64,000 bases of DNA from Bolinopsis microptera (lineage: Eukaryota > Ctenophora > Tentaculata > Lobata > Bolinopsidae), in assembly GCF_026151205.1 (NCBI RefSeq), contig NC_087082.1:15657365-15721364 (forward strand), given 5' to 3'. The translations under genes and the position numbers were made by a program. Positions 1 to 12,494 of this stretch are shown one piece after another; within the stretch, counting starts at the first letter, position 1, and the number at the start of each line of letters is the position of its first letter. Under the pieces are notes generated by a model, which did no database searches, had not been told where the DNA came from, and was given only the letters and a program-made list of their open reading frames with translations.

Positions 1-3
1 TAC

Positions 4-995
4 CGAGCGAAGACCATGTACTTTGTACTCCCATCAGAATCAGTGTAGCTGGTTACAAGATGTGCCTCCGCAGCGAAAGCTTTTCCTCCGATTATGTGTT
101 CAGATCCTCGAGCTCCTGGTTCTCCCCAATGAATATGGAGCTGCACGAGTGTTGCCATTCTGTTATTCATCCAAGGTACTTTCGCGTAACTTCCGGTTGG
201 GTTCACGGAGTATTTCATCGTGTTTGCGTTGTTCATGTTAGTCTGAAAATTGAGTGACTAGGTAGATTGGAAATTGGAATGTCATTATGTAAAGTACATG
301 ACAAAAAATGGGAACATTCGATTTTAATTATCGACAGTCATAGTTTAGTCAGTTCAAACCCTGACATCATAGCATGTAATTATTATCCAACTGCTTAATT
401 TAACGGTATTAAAAATTTTACCATCTTAACGATGTTCTGCGGTAAACTCAGAAAAGGTGTTGTTGAATCCACAGAAACATTTGAGGAAGGATCTGGGACA
501 TTAATGGGAGATTGTGCAGCTCCTGTGGTACAAACTCCGCCCCTGATAGAGAACATATCTGTTAGTTTTTCACTCTTCACGATGGTCCCATGATCTCAAG
601 AAGGTGATAGATGTAATACTCTATCTGTTGACCTGTTATTATACCGACCCGCAAATCTGGCATCAGCAATTTCCGGTGATGAGGAGGGTTTTTTACTGCC
701 TAATTCCCGGGATCGGCCAGAAATACCGAAATTCCTGGCGACTGGGAGAAGTTCCAGTCTCGGGCCAAAATCTAGCTCTAGTAGTAACTGCATATAAGCA
801 ACTCTCACCAGATTATGATAACAATTCAATCATGATTAGTTCGTTCTAGTTAAACAACCAAATGAAGCAATGTCGCCAGTACAGGACGACGTAATCTGTA
901 TTGTGTTCTTACCAGTGATTTTGGCTGCTGTAGTCCAGCTGTGTTCCACTGTTAGATGCAGAAATAACTTCCATCAAGGTTAAAAACAGAATCAT
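4..995 (-). CDS. Secreted alpha-carbonic anhydrase, copy 1 (3' part outside window)
   Basis: Alpha-class carbonic anhydrases hydrate CO2 with a zinc held by three histidines. Three exons are visible on the minus strand: 913-995, 422-542 and 4-242, all with GT-AG borders and matching phases (2, 0, 2). Exon 1 starts MILFLTLMEV, a short hydrophobic signal peptide, and ends in the conserved NHW. Exon 2 continues W-G-G-V-C and carries the QSPIN motif. Exon 3 has LHIHWG (first two zinc histidines) and EAHLV (third zinc histidine). The TTPPCSE exon and the C-terminus lie beyond base 1. The layout matches the complete paralogue at 5770-9418 exon for exon. The start is the first ATG after a splice acceptor (CAG, 4 nt upstream). 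The visible frame is open, so the copy is probably functional, although its 3' half is unseen. Confidence 0.88.
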
Positions 996-1854
996 TGTTC
1001 TGAGAGTATAGACTATAGAAACATATTATGACGAAAATGGGAAACATCCAATAATCTTTCCACGTTCAATAACGCGTTAAACTTAACATGTCGTTACTAT
1101 GCGTCTATGCAACTTCATAATTTCACCTAATTTTCACGTGCGGTCAAAGAAGCACGAATATATCTCTGAATTATCAAAAGTTAATAAAATTATCAAAAGT
1201 TAACAAAAGTTGCACCATCGGCTGCTTTCTACTCGAGACCGAAAGAACATTTCTAAGACAAATGATATAAACTTCGGTCCTGGACGAGGAAAATTATTAA
1301 CGTCAGTTGTCAGCTATCGTAACTGTAATTGGAGTTACCGATTGACCCTCTGTGAGGCAAGTAAAGGGCATCGACTGTCTGTTTATTATATTTCATTCAG
1401 ATAACGTATGGAGCATCAATTGTTTGTCATAATGAGAGGCAGTAAAACTCCAGGGCTGTGATGAATAATGACAATGGTCATCCCGTGGTAACATTAAAAT
1501 ATATCGACTCAGTTACATCGCGATCGCTTCCTCGAACTATTTGTTATATTTGTTATATTTATTTCGAACTATTTGTTATTATTATATATTTGTAGTAGTG
1601 TTGAAAGTATTGAAACTCGTATGCATTTTTAATGAAAGCTAACAATAACATGTTCAATGTTTAGGACCGAGGAGTAAATGGCAAGTTTTCTATTCTTTTT
1701 AAATCAATGTCACTAAAACCTGGACAAAATAATCTCAACTTTGTATCAGTTAAGACCGAGAGACAATGGCAGGTATTGTATTTATTTGTAAGACATATAA
1801 TCTAGATATTTCCTTCCGGTCATGGTCTCGTTCAGAAGCAATATACATTATACA

Positions 1855-2045
1855 AGTGTGATGGGATCGCACTATTGACCTATCACTATTCACCGCGCTT
1901 TTTTGCACCATCGGCCGTTATTCGTTCTATCTGATTTGTGTACTTCAACTTGGTATTGCTGTGTACAATGATCAACTTGCCCATCACTATGGTTAGGGTT
2001 AAACGTTTTTCATGATGTAACATTCAAAACATAGGAAAGTAAAAT
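1855..2045 (+). repeat. Dispersed repeat family A, copy 1
   Basis: The block contains GGATCGCACTATTGACCTA, then CTTTTTTGCACCATCGGC, then TTATTCGTTCTATC and a GGTATTGCTGTGT segment, in the same order as copies at 19578-20225 and 61110-61490. A short head-only match (GTGCGGAATCGCACTATT) occurs near 4404. It carries no ORF and is probably a non-autonomous mobile element. Class unknown. Confidence 0.7.
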
Positions 2046-2081
2046 TGGTTTTAAAATCAGAAAATACGTACATATCAGGGT

Positions 2082-2389
2082 ATCTATGGGCCTTACTTTT
2101 TTGAAGATGGCGACTGTGGGAAAACAGAAACTATCAAAACGGCTAATTATATTGAAATGCTGAAGAAGAAGTTTTTGCCAGCACTAAAAAGGAAGAAAAC
2201 CTTCAAAAATTGTTGGTTTAGGCTAGATGGGGCGCCACCCCATTGTAGCAAGGAAAGTATGGAGTGGTTGAGTACTCAATTTCAGGATAGAATCATTTCT
2301 CGGAATGCTGCATTTCTGTGGCCACCATACTCGCATGATCCCTACCCTTGTAATTTCTACCTCTGGGGGTACCCTAAGACTTACACGTA
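2082..2389 (+). mobile_element. Degraded mariner/Tc1-type transposase fragment
   Basis: The plus frame reads IYGPYFFEDGD, then LDGAPPH (second catalytic Asp region), and ends at a worn form of the SPDL-P-DFFLWG signature, here SHDPYPCNFYLWG. This order is typical of the catalytic half of mariner-like DDE/D transposases. The N-terminal helix-turn-helix half is missing and a stop follows soon after LWG. No terminal repeats were found. It is a dead remnant lying between the two carbonic anhydrase genes. Confidence 0.78.
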
Positions 2390-2712
2390 ACCTCTAATTA
2401 TATACTTGTGGAGCATTCAAAACAAAGGGTAGAGAATCAAGATTATACAATCTTGTGTAAATAATTACACAGATTCTCAGTTAAAGATATGAGTTATGGC
2501 TATGCATATCGCAACATAAAACTTGAATGATTTATTATAAGATTATAGTACTTAAAATCATTCAGCCATGAATTACAATTGCTCATGCAACAATTTCCAC
2601 GCTAAAGCTCCAGCGAAAATAATTATCAGGTTTATAATCAGAATCAGATAGCTTAACTACAGTTACCCATAGCTACAGTAACATAAACCCGCCACGCAAA
2701 GGGTTTATATAA

Positions 2713-2742
2713 CAGATCATCCCGCGCTAGCGGGATGATCTG
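2713..2742. repeat. Perfect 13-bp hairpin
   Basis: The arms CAGATCATCCCGC and GCGGGATGATCTG are perfect reverse complements separated by GCTA. Related GCGGGATGAT and ATGATCCCGC words recur at about 3577 and 3630, so this may be an end structure of the element that holds the tyrosine-recombinase-like ORF at 2893-3147. Confidence 0.7.
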
Positions 2743-2892
2743 ATAAACACATACGAGTGCGCGCAGTGCACGAGTTTTGTGTTAATATGTAATCCCGAAG
2801 CGCCAGCTGAGGGATTACATTTATTTAGCCCTGGGCGTGAAGTGTTTATGGATTATAATTATCTCCGGCGATTTCGACAAGGGATTTATACT

Positions 2893-3147
2893 TTAGAAGA
2901 GAGTGATAAAGACAGAATACATAGTCTTCATATTCAAGTCAAATCCAACAGAAACAAGAAAGCACTCTAAAATGTAGTTGAGTCGTTGAACAGGAATTTG
3001 GTCAAAGTCATTGAAGTCACGAGCAAATCTGGATGACTGAAGCCAAGAATTAAATTTGTTTAGAGCCCAGTTGTTGACTCTAACTGTACTGTCCGGAACA
3101 CGATTGGAAAGCAGTTCATCAATCTGAATGTCAAACCGATCTGTCAT
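2893..3147 (-). mobile_element. Tyrosine-recombinase-like N-terminal fragment (Crypton/DIRS type?)
   Basis: The 84-codon frame reads roughly S-T-V-R-V-N-N-W-A-L-N-K-F-N-S-W, then D-Q-I-P-V-Q-R-L-N-Y-I-L-E-C-F-L-V-S-V. This resembles the core-binding domain found at the start of Crypton-derived and DIRS-type tyrosine recombinases (helix with WALN..F..W, then LN..L..F.V). The catalytic R-H-R-Y domain is not seen, so the copy is truncated. The assignment rests on pattern memory only. An E-box-rich segment lies 200-300 bp upstream of its ATG. Confidence 0.45.
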
Positions 3148-3349
3148 AGTGGAGCAATAGCTTGAACGTTAGCAGGAACAAGAGCTGGAAGGAGAGCAAG
3201 CAAAACAATACTATTTTTAGGGCACGGACAAGGGTAGCTGGCTAGTCGCCAACTTCTCACGCCACGCGTTGGAGAAATTCCAAGAATTAGCTGCTTTGGC
3301 AACGTTCCCAGGAATTTGCGTGTAAAAGAAGTGGACGGTTACGATGTTT

Positions 3350-3440
3350 CATATCACGTGGTGCGCTTTCGTGTCACGTGGTATAGACTCGGCGTTTGCT
3401 ATTGGTGGCACGTGGTACGCACGTGACGCGCCCACGTGAT
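3350..3440. promoter_or_regulatory. Cluster of five CACGTG E-boxes with an ATTGG box
   Basis: CACGTG occurs at 3355, 3375, 3409, 3420 and 3433 inside a CpG-containing stretch. An inverted CCAAT (ATTGG) sits just before the third site. CACGTG is the core of bHLH-ZIP (USF/MITF/MYC) sites. The segment lies upstream of the minus-strand recombinase-like ORF and may be the old promoter of that element; this is inference. Confidence 0.45.
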
Positions 3441-4052
3441 CGCGCGTCTAACTGTTCTACTATTATCGAGTTCTAATCAGCAGTATCATTGATTATTGTA
3501 AGTCGGAGAATTGAATGATAAACATCAGTTACGACTAAAAAGCGGGCCGGGTTTATACAAATTTCCGGGGCGGGATGATATCACCTTGAGATGTTTATCT
3601 AACAGCGGGCCGGGCTGAGTGATAATATGATCCCGCGTCGAAATCCCGGAGATATTTATAGCTGCTGAATAATTCTACCCTTCACAATAACTCTTAACCC
3701 CAAACCTAAAACTCTATAACAATGAAAAATGTCGCTCTGCCGAGTAAATTATATGACTACCTACGGTCTAAGTTCTTTTTAACAAAGAAATAACAAATTT
3801 GTTTGAAAGGCTCCGTTTTAATATATTTACCCATATAATTGTAAACTTAGGCTAAAATATGATAATCCTCGTGACCCAGAACCTACAGTTTAAACTTTTA
3901 AACAAAGGTTATATCCGTGGTAAACTAAATGTGTATATTTAAATTTTATCCTTATTGTGAACCAACATTTTGAGACCTTCTAAACTAAACATTCGATAAA
4001 ATTTTACAGGGTATATAAGCAAACGTTTTGTCCCTGCATATTAACTAAATCA

Positions 4053-4196
4053 ATATATAAATGTGATTCTGGTGGGGAGGTGAAGTAAAAGGAGGAATCA
4101 AAGCTAGTGCCATAACTGAAATTTATTTTTTTCCCTCCTTGTTCATGTTTCATGAAATTGCCCATATATAAATGTGATTCTGGTGGGGAGGTGAAG
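4053..4196. repeat. 33-bp direct repeat, two copies 111 bp apart
   Basis: An identical 33-bp word, starting ATATATAAATGTGATTCTGG and ending GAGGTGAAG, is at 4053-4085 and 4164-4196. Bases 3150-4050 and 4200-5190 otherwise hold only AT-rich unique sequence and repeat family A head matches; no gene was seen. Confidence 0.8.
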
Positions 4197-5196
4197 CATA
4201 TTTTCTTAAGAGTAAGGTTTACACTAATCCCACTCCCAAAACAACAGAGGAGCTTAAAAAACATCAGAAGGGAAGCGAGAAAGATACAACTTAACACAGT
4301 CAAGTCTTAAAGTTAAAGGCTGCAAATTTGGCCAATTGTTCAGCTTAATTGCAGTGTTTTTTGTCTCCAAATTTGCCACACATAAATTAAAATTGTTTTG
4401 GGCTGGTGCGGAATCGCACTATTTACAAAACATATAGGCCGATTTTGACCGAGACCGGGAGTAAGCCGTGATTCCGGTCGAGACTTGCATAACGAAACGA
4501 TGTAACATAGTCAATATATTTAAATTTTGCCATTGGGTGGCAAGTTCCCATACATCGTAGTCCGATAGTTTCGCTGCGTCATAACTCATAATATATGTAC
4601 ATTTGTGTAATACTGCTGTCCCTTAGTAATAGTTGATCAAGTCTCCTTATTGCTTATATGAGAATACAAACGGCAAAACCTTCAAATTTTCGCAGCTCAT
4701 ATAAAAATTTGCCTTGGATGTTTTTTGAGAAAATGATGTCTGACTCTGCATTCGTCCCATATATAAAATATACAACATCGGAAACATTATCAAAAAGACC
4801 AACTGGCACTGTAGGGATTGATCTTAAAGAATGTATAGTACTTAAGCAGGGGTTAATGGAAGAATGTGCAGTTTATGGAAGTCTGTTATAGTGTTGTTCT
4901 CAAAGATGACAATTGACAATGACATCTGTTAGAATTCTTCAAATAATTCTCTGTTCTGGTGTGGGGAACTTATCGAGCACATCTATTTAATTCCTCAAGT
5001 CTCATATGATCTGAAATATGGGCCAGTAAAAACAATAGCAGTCGTCAATAAATCTACAAATTGTTAATGTTCGTTCATGTTCCACTCTACTCCAGCTTCT
5101 CAAACCTTCAAACAAAGGGGGACAATAAAGCTATTCCATTTGAAGCTTTGGGCAGTTTGGTGCGTGCCTGGGGATCTAAATTGTAAGGAACGACAT

Positions 5197-5255
5197 GTAA
5201 TCCTGTGCAATCCTGTCGAAATCCTGTGTAAATCCTGTGTAATCCTGTGCAATCC
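5197..5255 (+). repeat. Short degenerate tandem repeat of AATCCTGTG
   Basis: Six copies of a 9-11-bp unit (AATCCTGTG with small insertions) lie in tandem. Bases 5260-5770 hold no recognisable feature. Confidence 0.7.
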
Positions 5256-5769
5256 CATCTTCAATTAATCGGATTAAGTCTCCTGATCTGATCTCTGGGG
5301 AGACCGATAAGATGGGCTCTCAAAAAATACTTTTCAACGATAAACGAATAAAAATTCAGATTTTCTGTATTTTAATTTAGAGGTTCAATATTTTACAACA
5401 TCGGACAGCTCAAAATTGTATCAAAATAAGCACAAATGAAAATTTTCAAGTTCTTTTAAATCTTAGAATCCAAGCTTAGATGGAGAACCGTTAATTTAAA
5501 TTGTTCTAAAAATGCCTTTTATCAGAATCCAAAGTAATTTTCCTAACATTGTTTGTAATGGGGTACCCCTGAAACAGGAGGAGCTTAAAACTTAAAACTA
5601 CTCTACATCCACTAATTATTGTCATCAAAATAACAAGAAACTATCCTAAAAGTAAAACAGCAGCGGCTGCTGGACAATATTTGTTAAAAAAGTTTTATAA
5701 TCCATCCTAAAAAATATAACATTTATCTATGAAGTTCCATCCAAAATGATCTTTGCAAGCTGAATCCAA

Positions 5770-8700
5770 CTACCCTCTGTGGTATTTGGTAGATTCTCGT
5801 CCGTTGAGTGGCTGGATTTCTCTCCAGTTACGTGTCATAGCAGGCATGTCTCCGTGTCCTAGGTGGATAAATGGTAAAGGTAATATTCAGTTTTGTTGAA
5901 TTAAAACCTATGTTGGGCTTGGCTGGTATGTGTAAGGTTTAGTTTAATCGCTAGTTAGATAATATCTGAAACATCAATGATGATTTTTCATAACAAGACG
6001 TATAGTATCTAAAACTCTCACCAAGTGACATCTTCCTCAGCTGCTTCAGCTGACGTTTGGATATAGTCAGGGGTTTCCTTACAATGACCCAGTGAACTAC
6101 CTCGCTGCATGGAGGTGTTGTCAGTCCACCCATGTATGTCTTCCAGATGTCTGTAAAGGGAATCTAATGTTAATTGATAATAATTTTAATACTTTCAACA
6201 CTACTATATAACAAATAATTTGAGGCTCTAGCGATGTAATAAACGAAGTTTCCAAGCCAAATTTGTGTGTTTCCCTTCGTGTCCAAAATCAATAATTGAT
6301 ATCCATATTCTTTGATCTAGTTGTGCGGATGAAATGAGTAAACTTGAGTATCTTAGCTTTATAAGGCATGCCCGACGCCCGTGCAACTCAGTTGCCAGTT
6401 TTTAGGTGGCTTAAAGTGGCTTCTGACATTATGTTAAGCACGCACCAAACTGGTAACTGTAAGTTGTAAGTGTAACGTTTCTAAGCTGATTTTCCGAAAT
6501 AAACAGTAGATTTGGATTCATATGTTTAAGAGACAAAAATCAGAACTGTATGAAGAAACGCACCTGAGTTTGCTGGGTAGAGAGCGCTCAGGTCGAAGGA
6601 GTCTATTTTCCTGTCCTCATTCTCCTTCTTAGCCCCCTCTATCATCAGTTCGACTAGTGCGTTTGCTTTTCCCGCCTTAAACACTCTATCAAAATAGAGT
6701 TGGTTTAAAAATGTGGATCCTAATTCGGTTCATATCACAATTAAAAATATTTTAAAGTTTAGAAGGGTCATGGTATCTAATATATCTGAACGACTGAAGT
6801 CACCAAACAACTGAAAAACCAATAAAACTTACCGAGCGAAGACCATGTACTTTGTACTCCCATCAGAATCAGTGTAGCTGGTTACAAGATGTGCCTCCGC
6901 AGCGAAAGCTTTTCCTCCTATCAAGTGTTCAGATCCTCGAGCAGCTGAGTCCCCCCAGTGAAGATGGAGCTGCATGAGGGTTACCTCTCGGTTTTCCATC
7001 CAAGGTACTTGGGCGACGGTTTGATCGGGATTTACGGAGTATTTTACTGTGTTCGCGTTGTTCAAATTCGTCTGGAAAGTTGAGAGTGATAATTGAGTTG
7101 TTTGTTTGATATTTGTTTGAAATATTTCGACTGTTTTTATTTCGTGAAGAATGTAAACCAGTTAGACCTTATTGAGTGATTGTAGATCACAGTGCTGGCA
7201 AGCATGATCGTGCTTCTTATATTCACTATACTATTTAGTATTTACCCCCTTTACTATTTACCCCTTTAATATTTACCTCCTTTACTATTTAACCCTTTAA
7301 TATTTACCTCCTTTACTATGTACCCCATTTACTATTCACCCCCTATAATAGTAATAATATTTACCCCCTTTACTATTTACCCCTTTACTATTTACCCCCT
7401 TTACTTTTATACCGCTTTACTAGTATACCCCCTATATTCTATAATACTGTTATACCCCTTTATTGTTTTTCAGGCATTAAGACTCATTGAAAGTAGTTCA
7501 GCAGGCATATTTTAAGTTCAAAACATTCTAATTGAATGTCAAAGATGACAGGAATTAAAAATAGTTATGCGGAGATTTTTAAGAATTTTGCATAAAATAC
7601 GCGCCAACAAAGTTATACAAAATTCGGTAAAAAACCCAAAATCACCATATTAAGGTGCCTCAAAAGTGTAAAAGATAAAGCCATTTCCGACCAGAGGTCT
7701 TAAACTTTAAAGATAATTGTTTACACAATAGTTTACATTATATGAAAAAAGATTTGACGTCATTATCACCTTTTGATGACGTCATCAATTTTAGCGTCTT
7801 TAGAACTTGATTTTTGACAAAGTCGATTTTACAGCATAGCCATAAAGGAGTTATTTTTATTCAAAATTTGAGGTCATATTGAAGTTAGATAATTGTTCAA
7901 GCATTCTGAAAATATACCGGAAAGTTTGCCTAGCTTGCTCGTGCTCCTTCATCAAGATATTTGTCATTGAAGTTAGTGCTTTTTTGAAGAATTATTTATA
8001 AAAACGTCAATTTTGCGATTTAGTATTCTCTGGTGTTGAACCATGCATTGAGTGTTGGAGCTCAGTTCTGCTTCCTATAGGTATAAATTGTGCATTAGGC
8101 TAGTTTTAAAGTTGAAAATCGAAAAGTTGCACACGTAAGGACACGCCCAAATTGATAGAAAATTGCTAAAATCACTGAAAATTGCTGTTTTCACCATTTT
8201 CTGACAACTTCGGAGTGCCTTTGAAAGTTTGCACGTGCGAAAGTTGAGAATTTTGCTCATTTGTGATTTTGAACAAATTCTGCTTTGCCACGACAGTTCC
8301 ATGTCATTATATATGAATTTAATGCCAACTTGAATGAATATAATGTGGCATGTTCAGTCAGTGATCGACCGATATGCTTACCTATACACAAGGAAATGTT
8401 TTTAAAGGAAAAATTTAGAAATCGTTGAAACTACCCCCTTATTAATAAAGATATCAGTTTATATTTCGACATAATATTAAGTACTCTGACATTATAATCA
8501 AAAAGAGATGATATTTGACCAAAACCCATAATTATGGGTAGAGTGGACCGCTGCCAGTGCCTCTCTTTCTCAAACAAAAGGAAATGATATCAATTTGATC
8601 TCGACCGATTTCATTTTCGTATCATTTTGCATTTGCAGACGGTCAATCAAATAAATATCATTTCCTTTTGTTTGGCAAAGAGAGACACTGGCAGCGGTCC

Positions 8701-9418
8701 ACTCTTCCCATGATTATGGGTTTTGGTCAAATTACTTACAAGTTTTATAACTGTACAACACCCAAATTACCATCTTAAAATTTTTCATTGGAAGCTGTAA
8801 GAAGGGTGTTTCTGCTGACACTTTTACTTTTGATGAAGGGAGAGGGACATCAATAGGAGATTGGTGTTCTCCGGTGATGCAAATATCGCCCCTGAAAACA
8901 ACATTAATCAGATTTACCGTCATTTCATAATTTTCGGTGACCAGAAGAGGCTATGATATAAACCTACTAGTGATTGGTTAAAAAATATTTTCGCGCTTAG
9001 GATTTGATCATTGAGTCATTTGGTGTAGTCATTTGGTAGTCATTTGGTAGTCATTTGGTAGTCATTTGGTGTAGTTCCTGTCTACCCTAGCGGTCATGTC
9101 AATGTCCGTTCAAGTAAATTCTGATTCATACTTAAATAAAATACTGATCATGAATGCCTTCGAGCGTTCATTTTAATGTCCGTTCAAAATTATGTCCGTT
9201 CACGTAATATCCAGTCAAATAACGTCCGATAAGCCTAAGGTAGTTATAATAATATTATGTGAGAGTGTAAGCAAGTTAAATAAGGTAATGGTACTATAGT
9301 CAATATTCATATTATATTCTTACCAGTGATTTTGCTCATCGTAGTTAATCTGTTCGTGTCCTTCCGATGCCAAAGTAACTGCGAACAAGGCCAAAAACAG
9401 AATCATCCTTCCCATCAT
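5770..9418 (-). CDS. Secreted alpha-carbonic anhydrase, copy 2 (complete)
   Basis: This gene has six exons: 9324-9418, 8771-8891, 6833-7071, 6564-6685, 6022-6150 and 5770-5858. Coding length is 795 nt, giving 264 residues, within the usual 250-320 range. Residues 1-17 ([17 protein letters not shown]) form a signal peptide, so the enzyme is secreted or luminal. Key motifs in order are NHWGD, QSPIDV, LHLHWG with two zinc histidines, GSEH, EAHLV with the third zinc histidine, a V-F-K-A-G-K-A helix segment, [10 protein letters not shown] around the CO2 pocket, and [11 protein letters not shown] near the C-terminus. No GPI or membrane tail follows. All intron phases match. The ATG follows a TAG acceptor by 3 nt, with no upstream coding. 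Intron 2 contains a foldback MITE and a pyrimidine-rich minisatellite. It is the upstream member of a tandem pair with copy 1. Confidence 0.95.
7186..7460 (+). repeat. Pyrimidine-rich minisatellite (TTTACTATTTACCCC units) with GATCACAGTGCTGGCAAG lead-in
   Basis: About 14 degenerate 15-17-bp units (TTTACTATTTACCCCC) follow the word GATCACAGTGCTGGCAAG. The same lead-in next to CTTTAT/TATACCCC units occurs inverted at 20440-20545. It lies in intron 2 of carbonic anhydrase copy 2. The shared order suggests a mobile family with an internal tandem part. Confidence 0.7.
8514..8731. mobile_element. Foldback MITE, 218 bp
   Basis: The ends TTTGACCAAAACCCAT and ATGGGTTTTGGTCAAA are inverted. The complementarity continues inwards through GGGTAGAGTGGACCGCTGCC and a GGAAATGATAT word for roughly 90 bp per arm, with a few mismatches and one-base gaps. 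It has no coding capacity. A partial copy with a central deletion is at 18921-18985. It lies in intron 2 of carbonic anhydrase copy 2. Confidence 0.8.
9014..9075 (+). repeat. Tandem GTCATTTGGTA repeat
   Basis: Five copies of TAGTCATTTGG, with two longer GTGTA spacers, lie in tandem in intron 1 of carbonic anhydrase copy 2. Confidence 0.8.
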
Positions 9419-9424
9419 TCCCTA

Positions 9425-10926
9425 AAAAAGTTAAATGTTCAGATATAATCGACATTTATTTCAAAAATAGGGTCGTTACCTCATATCGGCCTCGTGCGAC
9501 CAAATGTCGCGAAATCTTTTGATAATGTTTCGGCACTACAAAAGGTTTTCAATGTGAAAATATTAATCGTATGAGGAAAGCAAAGAAGGTCGCTCAGCAA
9601 GTCGACTGAATATTAGAAAAATACTGCATATCAATATATATTTCCGTTTTGAACCTCTCGAGCAACCTTATTATTAGTTTCTGTGAAATAAGGTTACTCT
9701 CGTACCATAAGTAGGTGGGAAGTCTTGAGTGAGGGACGCTAGCTTTGATAGATTGATTAGTCATTAGGGCAAAATGTTTGGGTTAATCAGCAACAAATTC
9801 GTGAAATAGTTTTAGCTATGTACGGAATCCAGAAATATACGTAGATACTAATTATTGTGGTATGGAAAGTAGTGGTACATATTTTGCATCTGGGCGGTGG
9901 GTCTTTGGGCGTGCGGTTGGATGATTACTCTGATAGACCTGTACTAGACACGTGCTAAAATTGTGATAAGCTATAGGGGTGAAATTGTTCTAAAATTTTA
10001 TTCATCAAATGTTAAACATATGCGGCAGTCCAATATTTCATTGTTCCGCAAATTCTCTGCAAAGGATTTGTAATCTGATTAAAACTATGGAATTAAGGCT
10101 AGAGATTCCAGCTTTAACTGAAAATTTGCAGACCTCATACCTTCAAATCTTATCCAAACAAATGAGAATGTTTTTGTCCTTTACAGTTTACAGACCCGAT
10201 CTCCTTTGCGGTAGTATAGTATGCTGATAGTCAGCGTCCACACCGTGGTTATTTTAAATAAAGACACATAACAAAAGAAGATGGACGTAGGTTCCTCATG
10301 GAATTTCTGTGCACATCACTCTAGTGGAAATGCCAGTCCCTGACATATTGTTTAAATGAAGAACAGCTAATTAGTATTAAAACACTGGCCACCGTTACTG
10401 TCATAATGTGGAAACAAGTTGAGCTCTGGTGAAAAAAAACTCCGTCAAAACACATGGTCCAATCATTATCGTTCATAATATATCACATAGCAGTTGTGTT
10501 GTGATTACGGCAATGAAATTAGTGCTGTTAAACATTACCGGCGAAGACAATATACATAATACATATCCTCATAACATGTATGGTGCAAAATGACAACAGT
10601 ATTAATCGGAAAATGAAGTCTACGCTTATCTCGTCTGATATAGCAAATTTTTAAACTTTTCGAAGAAAATTTTGAAGGAAATAGAATGCAAAATTGTGAA
10701 AAAAAAGAGTTTTGAAACGATTTTGCAAGAAATAACTTAAATATAAGACCTAACGGCTAGCACGCATTTTTAAACGAATTGCATATAATTTGCTCCTTCA
10801 TAAAATAGAAAAATTTTAATTTCAAATTTGGACGAGTCTTGGAACACCCTGTATAGATGGGAATAACGCGATAACTGCAAAAGGGCTGCAGAGATGACAA
10901 AACTATTAAGGTTGGTGTTGGACAAT
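9425..10926. other. Region without a recognisable gene
   Basis: Both strands were read here. The only long frame (72 codons at 10009-10227, plus) has no family match and no splice context. AT-rich unique sequence fills the interval. Confidence 0.5.
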
Positions 10927-11052
10927 GATAATTGGGTAAAATAGGGGAGTGAAAATAAATCAGGACTTATGATATTGGGTAAAATAGGGGAGGGAAAATA
11001 AATCAGGACCAATGATAATTGGGTAAAATAGGGAGGGAAAATGAATCAGGAA
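10927..11052 (+). repeat. Three tandem copies of a 43-44-bp unit
   Basis: Each unit begins GATAATTGGGTAAAATAGGG and contains AAATCAGGAC; unit starts are 10927, 10971 and 11014. Bases 11053-12494 hold a short (AG)n run near 11518 and a loose set of AGTGAACG words at 11650-11760, but no gene. Confidence 0.8.
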
Positions 11053-12494
11053 CAAAATTTCAGGAGACAATTCGTAAAAAAATGAAAGGTCGGAATTTTG
11101 ATTGCATTGAAGAGGAAGTTAGACGAAGAGTGAGAGGGAAAATCCGATTACTAATCAGAAAACTAAATAAGAGATAAATAAATTCCATTAATCAGTACAA
11201 TTTGGAAACTGTACTGAATAAGAGGAATTGTCAAGAAGGAGCGTACTAAATTTTAAAAATCTAATTGTGATAGAGAGATGAAACAAGCAAATCCAAAATC
11301 TCTAAAACCTATGAAACACGGGTAACTCAGCAGCCAGGGACTAACAATACAATAAGATACAATACAAGTAAGATTAGGAACAGGAACAGGTTTTTGTACC
11401 ACGTTTTGTCGTGATTTAAAGATTTAAATCCCACATCATTAAAAATCAAGCAGCAACAGATGAGTTATAATATAATGTTATTATGTAGTAGGAGACCAGA
11501 AACCGTTGACCAGAACAGAGAGAGAGAGAGAGTTATTATGTAGCATAATTATGTTAATCTCCCCGAAGAATGGCTACTCGACTCATGAGAATATTAGCTG
11601 GAGCTACTCTCATTGTTTTATGTAACGAGTAGAACTCTTACCATGACTTGTTAACAGTGAACATCTTAGTTGTAGTGAACAGTGGATTTTGACGTATTGA
11701 ACGCATGTTCCAGTCATTTTTTAGTGAACGGTTATTGAACGTTAGTGAACGTCAGTGATTATCAAAAACAAAAATTCATGAAAATAAACTTTTTGAAATA
11801 TCAATTTCCCCAACTGATAATTATTCATGAACATCTATGAACATTTAATTGTCCTCATTCTCGTAAGTCAATTGTTAGTTAGCAGAATTGTAGACTTAGC
11901 GGAGAGATAAAAGACTAACGTATTACTATTAACTCGTACTCGGTTTTATAGATCTAGATTGCAGAGTACGCTTTATAAATATTTACCTCATACCACACTT
12001 TATATTGCCACAAAAGACTAGTAACCGAGTACCGTTCTAGAGATTTGGCTACTGAATCGAAAACAGTCGGATATCAATATGTTTTCCTGTTAGCTAGACC
12101 AGAACTGAGTGGCAAACAGGAGAATTAAAACTATACTGAAAGGTTCTGGAATTTCTAACCGCTCATGGTTGCTAGATGTCAGAAAATTGTTTTATCTGCC
12201 ATTGGACCCTGTGATCCTATGATGAGGACCCGGCAATAGCCATTGGATCACAAGCAAAAACTATTTATCGAACTAAAGTACGCTACCTGGACTCTAGTTC
12301 GCCATCTTCGACACGTACCGGGCCGAAGTACGACAGGGGTGATATCTGGCGAATTTAATTTGTCGAACTATAGTGCGTGTCGAACTAGAGTACATGAATC
12401 CTACTGAACACTACTAGTAATTTATCCATAACGAGAGATGAGTTTTAGTGAACGTCGCGTATGTACAGAACATTTTTTGTGCACTACAACTAAG

